A stretch of DNA of 64,000 bases from a bacterium (GTDB lineage: Bacteria > Actinomycetota > Acidimicrobiia > Spongiisociales > ZC4RG35): the NCBI GenBank assembly GCA_028824015.1, contig JAPPFC010000002.1:91916-155915 (forward strand), read 5' to 3'. Shown here one piece after another: positions 17,458 through 27,600 of the stretch. Within the stretch, counting starts at the first letter, position 1. Each line of letters begins with the position of its first letter. The notes under the pieces were generated by a model that worked only from the letters and a program-made list of their open reading frames with translations, was not told the origin of the DNA and did no database searches. The position numbers and the translations under genes were made by a program.

Positions 17458-19761
17458 ATGGCGAACCAGAAGGTAGAGGCGGGATCTCCCGCAGGGGCGC
17501 GAGGGTCCTCCCCTCCGGAACCCCGGTCCTCCGGGCCGGGGCGGAGCTTGGCGTACCTTCAGGATGTGAGCGTGGAACGGGTCCGCAACATCGGGCCCCG
17601 GCTGGCCGGGATGCTGGCCAAGAGCGGGGTCCGCTCGGTGGCCGACCTGCTCCAGCACTTCCCCCACCGCTATCTTGACCGTTCCCTGGTGGTCCCGATC
17701 TCCGGGCTCCCCATCGACGAGGAGGCCACCCTGATAGCCGAGGTGGTGAGGAGCTACCGGCCCCGGGTCTCGGGCCGGAGAGGACCGAGGGAGATGCTGA
17801 AGGTCACGGTCCAGGACTCCCACCCGGGCGGATCGGGCCCGGAGGGGGGCCTGGGAGGGTTCCAGAGGATGGACATCACCTTCTTCAACCAGCCTTTTCG
17901 CGCCCGCCAACTCCAACCGGGGACCGTGGCCGCGTTTTCGGGGAAGGTGACCACCTTTCGCGGTCGTCCCCAGATGACCAATCCGGACGTGGAGTTGATC
18001 TCCTCTGACGAGGAGAGCTTCGAGGGAAAGATAGTTCCGGTCCACTCGGCGGTGGGGGAGATGACCCCGGTGCGGATCCGCTCGGCGGTTGGCAACGCCC
18101 TGCGGAGGGCCAGGCCGATTCTCGATCCGGTTCCCCGCTCGGTGCTGGAGGCGGGGGGACTCATGGACCGGGACCGGGCCTTTGCGAACATCCACTTCCC
18201 CAAGAGCATGGACCAGGCCCGGGAGGCCCGGCGGAGGCTGGTGTTCGACGAACTCTTCCGCATCCAGGTGGCCCTTGCCCTCACCCGCCACCGGTTGGTG
18301 GAGGAAGAGGAGGGAATCTCCCAGCACCTGGAGTGCCGACTGGTTTCGGACTTCCTGGACGGCCTTCCCTATGACCTGACCGGCGCCCAGAAGAGGGTGT
18401 TGGCAGAGATAGGCGAGGACCTGGAGAGCGGCCGCCCCATGCACCGGTTGCTCCAGGGAGAGGTGGGGTCCGGCAAGACGGTGGTGGCGCTCGCCACCCT
18501 TCTGGCTGCGGTGGGGGCGGGGAACCAGGGGGCGATCATGGCGCCCACCGAGGTGCTTGCCGAGCAACTGTACCTGGTGCTTCGGGAGATGCTCAGCCAG
18601 GCGGGGCTCTCCCCGCCCGTGGCCCGCCCCCAGGTGGGAGGCCAGCACATCGGGTCCCTGTTCCAGGCGGGCGGGGGCGTAACGGTGCGGGTGGCGCTCC
18701 TGACCTCCTCCCGGGCGGCCGCCAACTACCTGGACAACCCCGGCCGCGCCAGGGTGCAGGAGGATGTGGCGGCCGGCGAGGCCCAGATCGTGGTCGGCAC
18801 CCACTCTCTGATCCAGGAGGGGATACGCTACCGGCGACTGGGGGTGGTGGTGGTGGACGAACAGCACCGCTTCGGGGTCTCCCAGCGAAGCACTCTCAAG
18901 CGCAAGGGCGCCGACCGCCGGCCCGACCTCCTGATCATGACCGCCACGCCCATTCCCCGCACCCTGTCGATGACGCTCTATGGAGACCTGGTCCTCTCGA
19001 CCATCGACGAGATGCCACCGGGACGGTCCCCCGTGAGGACCAGGGTGATCGACAAGACCCCCGAGGGTCTGGCCGCCGCCTACCAGGCCATCCGCGAGGA
19101 AGTGGTCAAGGGACGCCAGGCGTTCGTGATCTGTCCGCTGATCGAGGACAGCGAGAAACTGGCCGTGCAGTCGGTCACCTCCCAGTACGCCGAGATCAGC
19201 GCGGTCCTCCCCGACCTCACCATCGATCTGATGCACGGACAGCTCTCGAGCGCCGAAAAGGAGGCGGTGATGACCAGGTTCCGCTCGGGGGAGACCGACG
19301 TTTTGGTGAGCACCACCGTCATAGAGGTGGGGATCGACATCCCCAACGCCACGGTGATGGTGATAACCGACGCGCAGCGGTTCGGCCTCTCCCAGCTACA
19401 CCAGTTGCGGGGTCGGGTGGGGCGGGGCCGACACCCCGGCCGGTGTCTTCTGGTGGCCGACTCCTCCACCCCCGACTCGATCCGGCGCATGAAGGCGATG
19501 GCCCGGACCACCGACGGCCTGGAACTGGCGCGAGAGGACCTCGAGATCAGGGGCCAGGGGGCGGTGTTCGGGGCTCGCCAGTCGGGAATGGGGGACCTCA
19601 AGCTGGCCGACATACTCAGGGACCTGTCGGCGATGAGGCGCGCCAAGAAGGCGGCCGACGCCCTGGTCGGAGGCGATCCCTACCTGCGACGGCACCCCCT
19701 GCTGGCCGAGGAGATCACAGAGATCCTGGGTAGTGACGTAAGGTGGCTGTTCGACTCATGA
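17458..19761 (+). CDS. recG: ATP-dependent DNA helicase RecG
   Basis: 767 residues. The N-terminal wedge/OB domain includes [29 protein letters not shown]. The motor domains carry Walker A GEVGSGKT (about 334-341), motif II DEQH (about 466), TATPIPRTL, and the C-terminal helicase motifs QLRGRVGRG and the RecG-specific region from [10 protein letters not shown]. RecG reverses stalled replication forks and migrates Holliday junctions. It heads a long plus-strand run, and its stop overlaps the rsmD start (ATGA at 19758). No clear ribosome site precedes ATG 17458, so the exact start is uncertain by a few codons. Confidence 0.96.
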   Translation: MANQKVEAGSPAGARGSSPPEPRSSGPGRSLAYLQDVSVERVRNIGPRLAGMLAKSGVRSVADLLQHFPHRYLDRSLVVPISGLPIDEEATLIAEVVRSYRPRVSGRRGPREMLKVTVQDSHPGGSGPEGGLGGFQRMDITFFNQPFRARQLQPGTVAAFSGKVTTFRGRPQMTNPDVELISSDEESFEGKIVPVHSAVGEMTPVRIRSAVGNALRRARPILDPVPRSVLEAGGLMDRDRAFANIHFPKSMDQAREARRRLVFDELFRIQVALALTRHRLVEEEEGISQHLECRLVSDFLDGLPYDLTGAQKRVLAEIGEDLESGRPMHRLLQGEVGSGKTVVALATLLAAVGAGNQGAIMAPTEVLAEQLYLVLREMLSQAGLSPPVARPQVGGQHIGSLFQAGGGVTVRVALLTSSRAAANYLDNPGRARVQEDVAAGEAQIVVGTHSLIQEGIRYRRLGVVVVDEQHRFGVSQRSTLKRKGADRRPDLLIMTATPIPRTLSMTLYGDLVLSTIDEMPPGRSPVRTRVIDKTPEGLAAAYQAIREEVVKGRQAFVICPLIEDSEKLAVQSVTSQYAEISAVLPDLTIDLMHGQLSSAEKEAVMTRFRSGETDVLVSTTVIEVGIDIPNATVMVITDAQRFGLSQLHQLRGRVGRGRHPGRCLLVADSSTPDSIRRMKAMARTTDGLELAREDLEIRGQGAVFGARQSGMGDLKLADILRDLSAMRRAKKAADALVGGDPYLRRHPLLAEEITEILGSDVRWLFDS

Positions 19762-20306
19762 TGAGGGTGATCGGCGGACGGTACCGGGGGCGCCGGCTCA
19801 GCGCTCCCCGCGGCCGGGGGACGCGGCCTCCCACCGGTCGGGTCCGGGAGTCGATCTTCTCGGCGCTGGGGGAGCGGGCGAGAGGAGCCGACATCCTGGA
19901 CCTCTACGCCGGTTCGGGGAGTTTCGGGATCGAGGCGCTGAGCCGGGGCGGCAGGTCGGCGGTGTTCGTCGAGAGGTGGCGTCCGGCGGTGGCGGCGCTC
20001 CGGTCGAACCTGGACGCGGTTGGCGCCGGGGACGCCGCCGAGGTGTTCTCCTCCAGCGTGGAGAGCTATCTGGCCGTCCCGAGGGAGGGGCGGCGGTTCA
20101 ATATAGTCTTTGCCGACCCGCCCTGGGATATATCATCGGAGGATGTGGCCGGGGTGCTGGAGAGAGCGTCGGGCCTGATGAGCCGGGGAGCCGTCGTGTT
20201 CGTGACCCGGAGGGCCAACGACGACGTCCCGGTGGCCGAAGGGCTTGACATCGCGGACCGGCGCCGACACGGCGACACCGAAATAATCAGATATCTCAAG
20301 GAGTAG
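19758..20306 (+). CDS. rsmD: 16S rRNA (guanine-966 N2)-methyltransferase RsmD
   Basis: About 182 residues. It starts [19 protein letters not shown] and carries PTGRVRESIFSAL, SAM motif I LDLYAGSGSFGIEALSRG and catalytic motif IV FADPPW, all typical of RsmD. It methylates G966 of 16S rRNA during 30S assembly. The ATG at 19758 overlaps the recG stop; an in-frame GTG at 19743 would add five residues but lacks a better ribosome site. coaD follows within 4 bases, the classic rsmD-coaD pair. Confidence 0.95.
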   Translation: MMRVIGGRYRGRRLSAPRGRGTRPPTGRVRESIFSALGERARGADILDLYAGSGSFGIEALSRGGRSAVFVERWRPAVAALRSNLDAVGAGDAAEVFSSSVESYLAVPREGRRFNIVFADPPWDISSEDVAGVLERASGLMSRGAVVFVTRRANDDVPVAEGLDIADRRRHGDTEIIRYLKE

Positions 20307-20309
20307 AGG

Positions 20310-20783
20310 TTGACAGTAGCTCTCTGTCCGGGGAGTTTCGATCCCCCCACCAGCGGGCATGTGGATGTGATACGCCGGTGCGCCCGGTTGTTCGACCGTG
20401 TGGTGGTGGGGGTGGTGGCCAATCCCTCCAAGCAGTCCTTCTTCACCTTGGAGGAACGGGTGGGTTTCCTGCAGAACGCCCTCTGTGACCTTCCGCAGGT
20501 GGTGGTCCGCCACTACCAGGGCCTCCTGGTGGACTTCGCCCGCCAGGAGGGAGCGGCGGTGCTGATCAAGGGCCTGCGGGCGGTGAGCGACTTCGACAGC
20601 GAGTTGCAGATGGCCCAGATGAACCAGACGGTGGGGGGAATCGAGACCATGTTCATGCCCACCCGTCCGGAGTGGAGCTTCCTCTCGTCCTCGCTGATCC
20701 GGGAGGTGGCCGCACTGGGAGGGTCGGTGCAGGGACTGGTCCCCGACGATGTCGCCAAAGCTATGAAGGAGCGTTTTTCATGA
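20310..20783 (+). CDS. coaD: Phosphopantetheine adenylyltransferase
   Basis: 157 residues, the usual length. The nucleotidyltransferase motif is CPGSFDPPTSGHVDVI near the N-terminus, with the second conserved segment FLSSSLIREVA near the end. It makes dephospho-CoA from 4'-phosphopantetheine and ATP, the penultimate step of CoA synthesis. The TTG start at 20310 (read MTVALCPGSFDP) is preceded by GGAG. Its stop overlaps the next start (ATGA at 20780), indicating translational coupling with the SepIVA-like gene. Confidence 0.97.
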   Translation: MTVALCPGSFDPPTSGHVDVIRRCARLFDRVVVGVVANPSKQSFFTLEERVGFLQNALCDLPQVVVRHYQGLLVDFARQEGAAVLIKGLRAVSDFDSELQMAQMNQTVGGIETMFMPTRPEWSFLSSSLIREVAALGGSVQGLVPDDVAKAMKERFS

Positions 20784-21313
20784 CCGATGAGCAGACCCCT
20801 TTCAGCCAACCGTCGGAGGTCGTTCCGGTTCGCTCCTCGGTGGGTCACCTGCTCGGACTGGTGGAGGAAATGATCGACGAGGTCCGTCAGGCCCGTTCCC
20901 TCCCGCTCTCCCAGAACGCCCTGGTCGACCGGGAGAAGATGCTTTCCCGCCTCGAGACCCTGCTGAGAGGCCTCCCCGAAGAACTGCGGGCCGCCCGCTG
21001 GATGGTCCGTGAGAGGGAGACGTTCATGCGCCGCGCCAGCGAGCAGGCCGAGGAGATCATCAACCGGGCGCGTTCGGAGTCCAAGCGCCTGGTCAGCCAG
21101 TCCCACATCCTGGAGGAGGCGGTCGCCGAGGCCAATGCGCTGGTCCGCAGGGCCGAGGGCGAAGCGCGGAGGACCCGGCTGGAAGCAGAGGACATGGCCG
21201 ACGCGGTCCTGGAGTCCCTGGAGACCCTGATCGGTGAGCTGGCGGCGAGGGTGAGCGCCACCCGCACGGTGCTCCACCGCTCCCGACCCGCAGATCCGGC
21301 CCCGCCCATCTGA
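20780..21313 (+). CDS. DivIVA/SepIVA-like coiled-coil protein
   Basis: 177 residues. After a short polar start comes VRSSVGHLLGLVEEMIDEVRQARSLPLSQNALVDREKMLSRLETL, then a long helical, charged stretch rich in Glu, Arg and Ala (about 65-160) that should form a coiled coil. The order coaD, this gene, yceD, rpmF, rnc resembles actinobacterial loci with the DivIVA-like septation factor SepIVA (Rv2927c in Mycobacterium tuberculosis), and length and composition agree. A role in division or envelope placement is therefore likely, though assignment by context is less secure than by motif. It overlaps coaD by four bases and yceD by one. Confidence 0.72.
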   Translation: MTDEQTPFSQPSEVVPVRSSVGHLLGLVEEMIDEVRQARSLPLSQNALVDREKMLSRLETLLRGLPEELRAARWMVRERETFMRRASEQAEEIINRARSESKRLVSQSHILEEAVAEANALVRRAEGEARRTRLEAEDMADAVLESLETLIGELAARVSATRTVLHRSRPADPAPPI

Positions 21314-21798
21314 TGGGTCCTCCGGTGCGGGTTCAGGTGTCGCACCTTCTCGGGACCCCGGGACGGACCGATCGGCGTCGCTGGGACGTCCCCCTGATGG
21401 TGGAGATGCCGGTGGTCAGAGCCGGACGGGCCCGGGCCGACCTGGTCCTGGAGGGAACTCACGACGGGATCCGGTTGAGCGGGACGGTGGCGGTGGATGC
21501 GCAGGTGAGTTGCTACCGGTGTCTGGAGGAGTGGGAGGAGGAGCGGGTCGTGCCCCTGGACCGGACGGTGAGACGCCTTCCGGACTCCGACGGCTATTGC
21601 ATCACAGAGGACGGATGGCTCCGCCTGGATGGGATTGTCGTCGACGAGGTGGTACTCTCTTTGCCGACTGCACCTCTGTGCGAGAATGACTGTCGCGGGA
21701 TTTGCTCCGGATGCGGCGTCCATTTGAACACGGAAGCATGTAAATGTGTTGTCGAGGACCGGACGTCCCCGTTTTCGGTCCTGGCCAACTTCCTATAG
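21313..21798 (+). CDS. YceD/DUF177 family protein
   Basis: 161 residues. The family core is visible: a central QVSCYRCLEEWEEE and a C-terminal cysteine cluster CENDCRGICSGCGVHLN followed by EACKC. DUF177 proteins lie almost always directly before rpmF, as here (gap of 22 bases), and are tied to ribosomal RNA or large-subunit assembly. The clustered cysteines suggest metal binding. The ATG at 21313 shares one base with the stop of the previous gene. Confidence 0.9.
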   Translation: MGPPVRVQVSHLLGTPGRTDRRRWDVPLMVEMPVVRAGRARADLVLEGTHDGIRLSGTVAVDAQVSCYRCLEEWEEERVVPLDRTVRRLPDSDGYCITEDGWLRLDGIVVDEVVLSLPTAPLCENDCRGICSGCGVHLNTEACKCVVEDRTSPFSVLANFL

Positions 21799-21820
21799 GA
21801 GAGTCCAGGAGAGTCGCCCC

Positions 21821-21997
21821 ATGGCTGTTCCCAAGAAAAAAAGTTCCAAGATGCGCACCAGGCAGAGAAAGGCGGCCTGGAAGGTCCGCCCGCCCACTCT
21901 CTCCCGCTGCCCGCAGTGTCAAGCTCCCCGGCTGCCTCATCGGGCGTGCCGGGAGTGCGGTAGCTATCGAGGACGTGAAATAGTCGAAGTCGAGTAG
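21821..21997 (+). CDS. rpmF: 50S ribosomal protein L32
   Basis: 58 residues. MAVPKKKSSKMRTRQRKAAW is the standard bL32 N-terminus, and CPQCQAPRLPHRACRECGSYRGRE gives a CxxC/CxxC-like zinc site. The ATG at 21821 has AGGAGAG upstream. The stop TAG at 21995-21997 shares its last base with the GTG start of plsX, consistent with the widespread yceD-rpmF-plsX operon. Confidence 0.96.
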   Translation: MAVPKKKSSKMRTRQRKAAWKVRPPTLSRCPQCQAPRLPHRACRECGSYRGREIVEVE

Positions 21998-22971
21998 TGC
22001 CCACCATCGCCCTGGATGCCGGCGGGGGTGACCTCGCTCCCCGGGAGACGGTGGCTGGAGCAGTAGCGGCGGCCGCCCAGGGCATCGACGTCCTCCTGGT
22101 GGGCAATCGCCCGGATCTGCAAAGAGAGTTGGAGAGGCACGAGGCCGAACTGCCGATCGTGCATGCTCCGGCAGTGGTGGGAATGGGGGACTTTCCCATC
22201 AGGGCCATCCGGGAGGTGCCGGACTCCTCGGTGGTCGTGTGCGGGAACCTGGTCTCCTCGGGAGAGGCTGACGGGTTCGTGTCGGCAGGCTCCACCGGCG
22301 CTTCCCTGGCGGTGGCGGCGGTGGGTATCGGTCGGCTGCCGGGTGTGTCGAGGCCGGCGATCGCCAGCCTCCTGACCATTCCGTGGAACCCGACCGTCCT
22401 GTGCGACGCGGGCGCCAACCTGGTGGTCCGGCCCAGCCAACTGGTGGAGTTCGCGGTGATGGGATCGGTGGTGGCCGAGACCACCGCCGGCGTGGAGAAT
22501 CCCCGGGTGGGACTGCTCAACAACGGCTCGGAGGACTCCAAGGGCAGGGAGATGGAGAGAGAGGGGCTGGCCCTGCTCCGCCAGTCGTCGGTTAATTTCG
22601 TGGGGAATGTCGAGGGGAGCGACTTCGCCACCGGGAAGGTGGATGTGATCGTCACCGACGGCTTCACCGGGAACGTCTTCCTGAAGACGGTGGAGGCGTC
22701 GGTGGTGATGTCCGCCAAGGCGTTCTTCTCGATGCTGGCCGAGAGCGAGCCCGAGACCGAGGAGAAGGTGCGACCGCAGTTCTCGGCACAGGGCCGGAAG
22801 CTGATGGACGACCGCCACGCCGGCGCTCACTTGGTGGGCGCCAAGGGGATCGCGGTAATAGCGCACGGGCACGCCCGCAGTGCGGCCATCACCAAGGCGC
22901 TGCAGATGGCGAACGAGGGCTCCATGTACCGGCTGCCGGAGCGGATCGGGGAGAGATTCCTCTGCCGTTGA
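21997..22971 (+). CDS. plsX: Phosphate acyltransferase PlsX
   Basis: 324 residues. It starts PTIALDAGGGDLAPRETVAGAV (most PlsX have DAMGGD) and carries VSAGSTGA, DAGANLV, LLNNGSED and the C-terminal VTDGFTGNVFLKTVE, all conserved. PlsX makes acyl-phosphate from acyl-ACP for phosphatidic acid synthesis. The GTG start overlaps the rpmF stop by one base and the plsX stop overlaps the TTG start of rnc, so translation is chained. acpP, often found between plsX and rnc, is absent here. Confidence 0.94.
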   Translation: MPTIALDAGGGDLAPRETVAGAVAAAAQGIDVLLVGNRPDLQRELERHEAELPIVHAPAVVGMGDFPIRAIREVPDSSVVVCGNLVSSGEADGFVSAGSTGASLAVAAVGIGRLPGVSRPAIASLLTIPWNPTVLCDAGANLVVRPSQLVEFAVMGSVVAETTAGVENPRVGLLNNGSEDSKGREMEREGLALLRQSSVNFVGNVEGSDFATGKVDVIVTDGFTGNVFLKTVEASVVMSAKAFFSMLAESEPETEEKVRPQFSAQGRKLMDDRHAGAHLVGAKGIAVIAHGHARSAAITKALQMANEGSMYRLPERIGERFLCR

Positions 22972-23786
22972 ACGATCTGCAAAGGCGTCTGGGTTATCGG
23001 TTCTCCTCGCCCGAACTTCTGCTGAACGCTCTCACCCACAGTTCCTACGCCAACGAGATGAACACCCCCGACAACGAGCGGCTGGAGTTTCTGGGCGACA
23101 CCGTCCTGCAGATGGCCGTCACCCGCCACATCTTCGGGGAGTATCCCTTCCTCAAGGAGGGCCAGATGACCCGCGTGCGGGCGGCGGTGGTGAGAAAGGA
23201 GTCTTTGGCTCGGGTTGCGGAGGCCCTCGATCTCGGGGAGGCCCTCCGGCTGGGCAAGGGCCAGGACCAATCGGGGGGCCGCCGGAAAGTCGGCATCCTG
23301 GCCGACGCCATGGAGGCTGTGATCGGGGCGGTCTACCAGGATGGCGGATGGAGGCCGGCCAAGCGGTTGGTGATTGCCCACTGGAGGAAGATGATCGACG
23401 CCCAGGCGGCCGTGCCCGACGCTTTGGACGCCAAGACCCACCTCCAGGAGTTGCTGGCCGCAGACGGGAAGCAGCCCGAATACCGGAGCACGGAGGAGGG
23501 CCCCAGCCATGCTCCCCGGTTCGAGGCCGAGGTGTGGGTGGAGGGGGAACGGTACGGAGTCGGGGAGGGATCCGCCCGGCGCCAGGCAGAGCAGCAGGCG
23601 GCGAGGCACGCCATCCTGGCCCACTTCTCCGATGCGGCCCCGGCCCGCTCCCAACCTGCGCCCGCCGTCACGGAGGCCCCGACCGTGGATGAGCACCCGG
23701 AGGTCGCTCAGCCCGCGGAGGCCGCTGAGCCCGCGGAGGCCGCTCACTGGTGGAGGTGGCGGAGACGGCGCCGGAAGCGCTCCTGA
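22968..23786 (+). CDS. rnc: Ribonuclease III
   Basis: 272 residues. The catalytic domain has NERLEFLGDTVLQMAV (acidic ligands retained; the usual Ala after GD is Thr) and DAMEAVIGAVYQDGG. The double-stranded-RNA-binding domain follows at about 140-215 (THLQELLAADGKQPEY...GEGSARRQAEQQAARHAI). After it comes an unusual tail of about 50 residues: Pro/Ala/Glu-rich with a repeated QPAEAAEPAEAA, then HWWRWRRRRRKRS. The TTG start at 22968 overlaps the plsX stop. RNase III processes rRNA precursors and structured mRNAs; the tail may add RNA or membrane contact, which is inference. Confidence 0.95.
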   Translation: MNDLQRRLGYRFSSPELLLNALTHSSYANEMNTPDNERLEFLGDTVLQMAVTRHIFGEYPFLKEGQMTRVRAAVVRKESLARVAEALDLGEALRLGKGQDQSGGRRKVGILADAMEAVIGAVYQDGGWRPAKRLVIAHWRKMIDAQAAVPDALDAKTHLQELLAADGKQPEYRSTEEGPSHAPRFEAEVWVEGERYGVGEGSARRQAEQQAARHAILAHFSDAAPARSQPAPAVTEAPTVDEHPEVAQPAEAAEPAEAAHWWRWRRRRRKRS

Positions 23787-23798
23787 TCCGAACGAAGA

Positions 23799-24635
23799 AT
23801 GCCCGAACTGCCGGAAGTTGAGACGGTGCGCAGGGCCATCCGGCCCGAACTCGAGGGCCGCAGGGTGGCCTCCGCCCGGATATGTCATCCCCGCACCGCC
23901 CGCCGCCACGCCCGCTGCACCGACGTGGAGGACCGGTTGGTGGGTCGCCGGGTCCATCGGGTGGGCCGGCTCGGAAAATTCCTCCTGATCGGGCTGGACG
24001 CAGGTCTCACCTGGGTGATGCACCTGGGGATGTCGGGGCGGATCCGCCTGTGCGAACCCGGTGCCCCGAAGGAGGTCCACACCCGCTTCTGGGCCGAGAT
24101 GGAACCGGGCCCGTCGCTGCGACTGATCGACCCCAGGACCTTCGGGTTCGTGGCGGTGTTCACCCCCGAGGAGTTGGATGGCTCCACCCTGGCCCGGCTG
24201 GGCGCCGACGCCTGGGAGGAACTCCCCTCGACCGGGCGGCTCTTCGACGCGATGAGGTCGCGGACCATCGCAATCAAGAGCCTGCTCCTGGACCAGCGCT
24301 TCGTGGCGGGCCTGGGGAACATCTACTCCGACGAGGTGCTCCACCGGGCCGGGATCCACCCCTCCCGCCGGTCGGGCGGGCTGTCGGAGGAGGAGGTGGG
24401 AAGGATCCGTTCGGAGATTCGCCCGGTTCTTTCCGAGGGGATCAGCCGGGGAGGCACCAGCCTGGATGACCTGGCCTATCTGTTGCCGGATGGCCGGGCC
24501 GGGGGGTTCCTCGGGTACCTGCGGGTGTACGGCAGGGAAGGCCGGCCCTGCCGAGCCTGTGAGTCCCCGATCGTGAGGATGGTGATCGGCGCCCGGTCCT
24601 CTTTCTTCTGCCCCGAGTGCCAGTCAGGCCCCTGA
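23799..24635 (+). CDS. mutM: Formamidopyrimidine-DNA glycosylase (Fpg)
   Basis: 278 residues. MPELPEVETVRR gives the catalytic Pro and Glu; GLGNIYSDEVLHRAGIHP is the helix-two-turn-helix, and the C-terminal zinc finger is CRACES...SSFFCPECQ. It removes 8-oxoguanine and formamidopyrimidines and nicks the strand. It follows rnc by 12 bases in the rnc-mutM-smc order common in actinobacteria. The stop codon lies inside a perfect 7-bp hairpin (24627-24643), which may terminate or stabilise the transcript ahead of smc. Confidence 0.96.
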   Translation: MPELPEVETVRRAIRPELEGRRVASARICHPRTARRHARCTDVEDRLVGRRVHRVGRLGKFLLIGLDAGLTWVMHLGMSGRIRLCEPGAPKEVHTRFWAEMEPGPSLRLIDPRTFGFVAVFTPEELDGSTLARLGADAWEELPSTGRLFDAMRSRTIAIKSLLLDQRFVAGLGNIYSDEVLHRAGIHPSRRSGGLSEEEVGRIRSEIRPVLSEGISRGGTSLDDLAYLLPDGRAGGFLGYLRVYGREGRPCRACESPIVRMVIGARSSFFCPECQSGP

Positions 24636-24643
24636 GAGGGGCC
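24627..24643 (+). terminator. Hairpin containing the mutM stop codon
   Basis: GGCCCCT-GAG-AGGGGCC is a perfect 7-bp stem with a 3-base loop; the TGA stop (24633-24635) straddles the stem and loop. No T run follows. It could be a weak terminator between mutM and smc. Confidence 0.4.
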
Positions 24644-24698
24644 ATCGGGGGAACAAACCACCGAAAAGGGGCGCGCTTCCATTAATTTGGGTTTGCGG

Positions 24699-27600
24699 AT
24701 GTTCCTGAAGTCCATCACTCTCGCCGGGTTCAAATCCTTTGTCAAGCGGACCACTCTCGAGTTCGGTCCGGGGATAACTGTGATCGTCGGCCCGAACGGC
24801 TCGGGAAAGTCCAACATCGTGGATGCGGTGGCCTGGGCCACGGGCCGCCTGTCGACCCGGACGCTTCGCGCCGACCGCTCCGATGAGTTGCTCTTCTGCG
24901 GGACGGCCACCCTGCCCGCCTCCTCCCGGGCCGAGGTGACGCTGGTATTCGACAATACCTCGGGCCTCCTGCCGATCGACCGTCCCGAGGTGTCGGTCAC
25001 CCGCCGTTACTACCGCTCGGGCGAGTCCGAGTTCGAGATCAACCGGGTCTCGTGCCGGCTGGTGGACATCACCGAGTTGCTGGCCGAGGCGGGCATCTGG
25101 AAGAGCCAGTATGCGCTGGTGGGCCAGGGCCAGATCGAGCGGGTGCTCAATGCTTCCCCGGCCGAGCACCGCAAGGTCCTGGAGGAGGCTGCTGGAGTGG
25201 GAAAGCACCTGTGGCGGCGCGACAAGGCGGTCCGGCGCCTGGAGTCCACCGGCGGGGACCTGGACCGCATCGGAGATTTGATCGCGGAGAAGCAGCGAAG
25301 GATGCGTCCGTTGCGCCGGCAGGCCGAGGCGCTGGGGAGGTACCAGCAGTTGTCGGGAGAGATCAGGGCGTTGCGCATCTACCTGGAGGGAGAGAGGCTC
25401 CGGGAACTCGACGAGCAACTGGCCTCCGCCATAGCGGGCCGCAGGAGTTGGGAGGAGGCGCGTTCGGGAGCGATCGCGGACCGCCAGCGGAGCCTGGCGG
25501 CTCTTTCGGAGAACGAAGCCGCCCTCGAGGACCTCCGCTCCGATCCGGCGAGCGGGGCGCTTCGGGACTGGGAGATGGCCACCGAGCGGATGCGTCGTCT
25601 GTCGGAGGTGGCGGCCCTCCGGACCGAGGCCCGCCGCCGCCGCCGCCAGGTCGAGGCCCTGGGAAGATCCCTGGTGGAGGAGCGCCTCTCGCTGGAGCAG
25701 GGGATGGAGAGATTGGACGACCGGATAGCTTCGGGCGAGCGCGCCGTCGAGCGGGCCCGGTCCGCCGAGGCCCGGCTGGCCAGGGAGGAACGGAGGCTGG
25801 CGGTCCTGAGGGGTGCGGGAGCGGAGGCGGAACTGGGAGGACTGGAGAACGAGTTGGCGGCGCTGGAGGCTGCCGGAGAACGGGATGCGGGGGAACTGGA
25901 GGGGGTGGAGGCCCGGCTCTCGGAGTTGGCGGCCACCGCAGAGGGCCTGGACTCCCGGATGGAGGAGGCCTCGCAGGCGCTGGCCGCGGCGGAAGCCCTG
26001 TACCGCACCGGGACCGAAGAGATGGAGCTTGCGACCCGGAGGGCCCGGGAGGCCCGTTCGCGGTTGCGGGCGGCCGAGGCCCGGGCGGCCGAGGCCCGCG
26101 CGGCCATGGCCGAGGCGACCGGGAGGCTGGAGGCGGCCCGGGAGGCCCTGAAGGCCCGGGATCCCGCCCGGAGGAGGCAGGTGGAGGCTCTGAGCGGATG
26201 GACGGGATGGGTCTCCCAACTGCTCTCCGTACCCGGGGAGTTGGCCGGGGCGGTGGAGGCGGCGCTGGAGAGATGGGCCGAGGCGGCGGTGTTCGAAGGA
26301 CCCGTGGGGCTGGGCAACGCAGTGGACCGGTTGGGAGAGGCGGACGGCGCCGACGGCGCTCTCGCGATGGTCAGCCTGCGCTCTCCCCGGCGATCGGAGA
26401 GCCATGCCCGGTCGGCGGCCTCGTCCGGAAGCAGGCTCGTGCCTCTCCTCGACCTGCTGGGAGAGGACCGCCCATCCGGTTTGAATATGCGGCTTCTGGG
26501 CGACGTGGTGCTGGTGGAGGACTGGCGAACCGGGTGGGAAGCGGTGGAGAGCCATCCCCACCTGCGAGCGGTGACGCGCCGGGGAGACCTGATAACCGCC
26601 CGGGGAATCCGCCTGCGCGGCGGCGCCCGCCTGCCTGACCTGGCCGAGGCTTCCGCGGAGGCGGAGGAGGCTGTCGCAACCTGTGACCGACTACGGGAGG
26701 AGGCGCGGCGACTGGGCGCCGAGGCGCGGCTGGGGGAGGAGAGACAGGAAGAAGCGACCGCCCGGTGGAGCGAACGCCGCGCTGAGTCGCTGGCGTGCCG
26801 GCAGAACCTGGATCGGCTGGTGTCGCGCCGGGCGGAACTGCAGGGAGAGGAGCGCCGACTGCGCGAGCGACGGCACTCCCTCAGGGAGGGAGAAGCTGCG
26901 CGACGGACCCGCCTGGGGGAGTTGGAAGGGCGGATCGCCCGGTTGCGGGTCGGACGGTTGGATGCCGCCGAGGAGGCGGAGCGACTGGCCGAGCGACTGG
27001 AGCGGGCCTCCCGGGACCGCGCGGCTGCCGAAGAGGAGCACCGGTCCCGAATCGCCGAACTCACCCGTCTCAGGGAGGAACGACGGCTGGGACAGGCCCG
27101 TTACGAGAAGGTCGTGATGGAGTTGACGAAGGTCTCCTACCTGCCCGAGGAGTCCTCCCCCGACTACTCGGGGGAAGTGGCGGAGTTGGCCGGGGAGGCG
27201 CTCCGGCTGATGTCCGACCGGCGGGAGGCGCTGGTCGCGGCCGACCGGGCGTCGAATCAGAGGTCGCGGGAGTTGGCGGAGGAGGCGGGACGGATCCGGG
27301 AGGCGATCGGGCGAGCCGACGAAACCGAGCGCCGCGCCACCGTGGAGTTGGAGTGGCTGATCGCCGAGGTCTCCCGGTTGGAGTCCCGCCGCCTGTCGGT
27401 GACCGAGAGCCTCCGGATGGTGGACGCCGATCCCACGGAGGCGCTCTCCGCGCCGGTCCCCGACGTGGAGGACCCCGAGGCGACCCTGCAGTCCCTGGTT
27501 GCCGAGATGGAACGGGCCGGGCCGATAAACCACTACGCCGCCCTGGACCTCTCGGAACTGGAGTCGGAGGTCACGGAGTTGTCCGGCCAGTACGACGACA

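Noticed and set aside
17362..19236. Long minus-strand frame opposite recG
   Set aside because: Shadow of recG codon bias; composition rich in His, Gly and Arg with no domain.
24624..26561. Long minus-strand frame opposite smc
   Set aside because: Antisense open frame typical of high-G+C coding DNA; no motifs.
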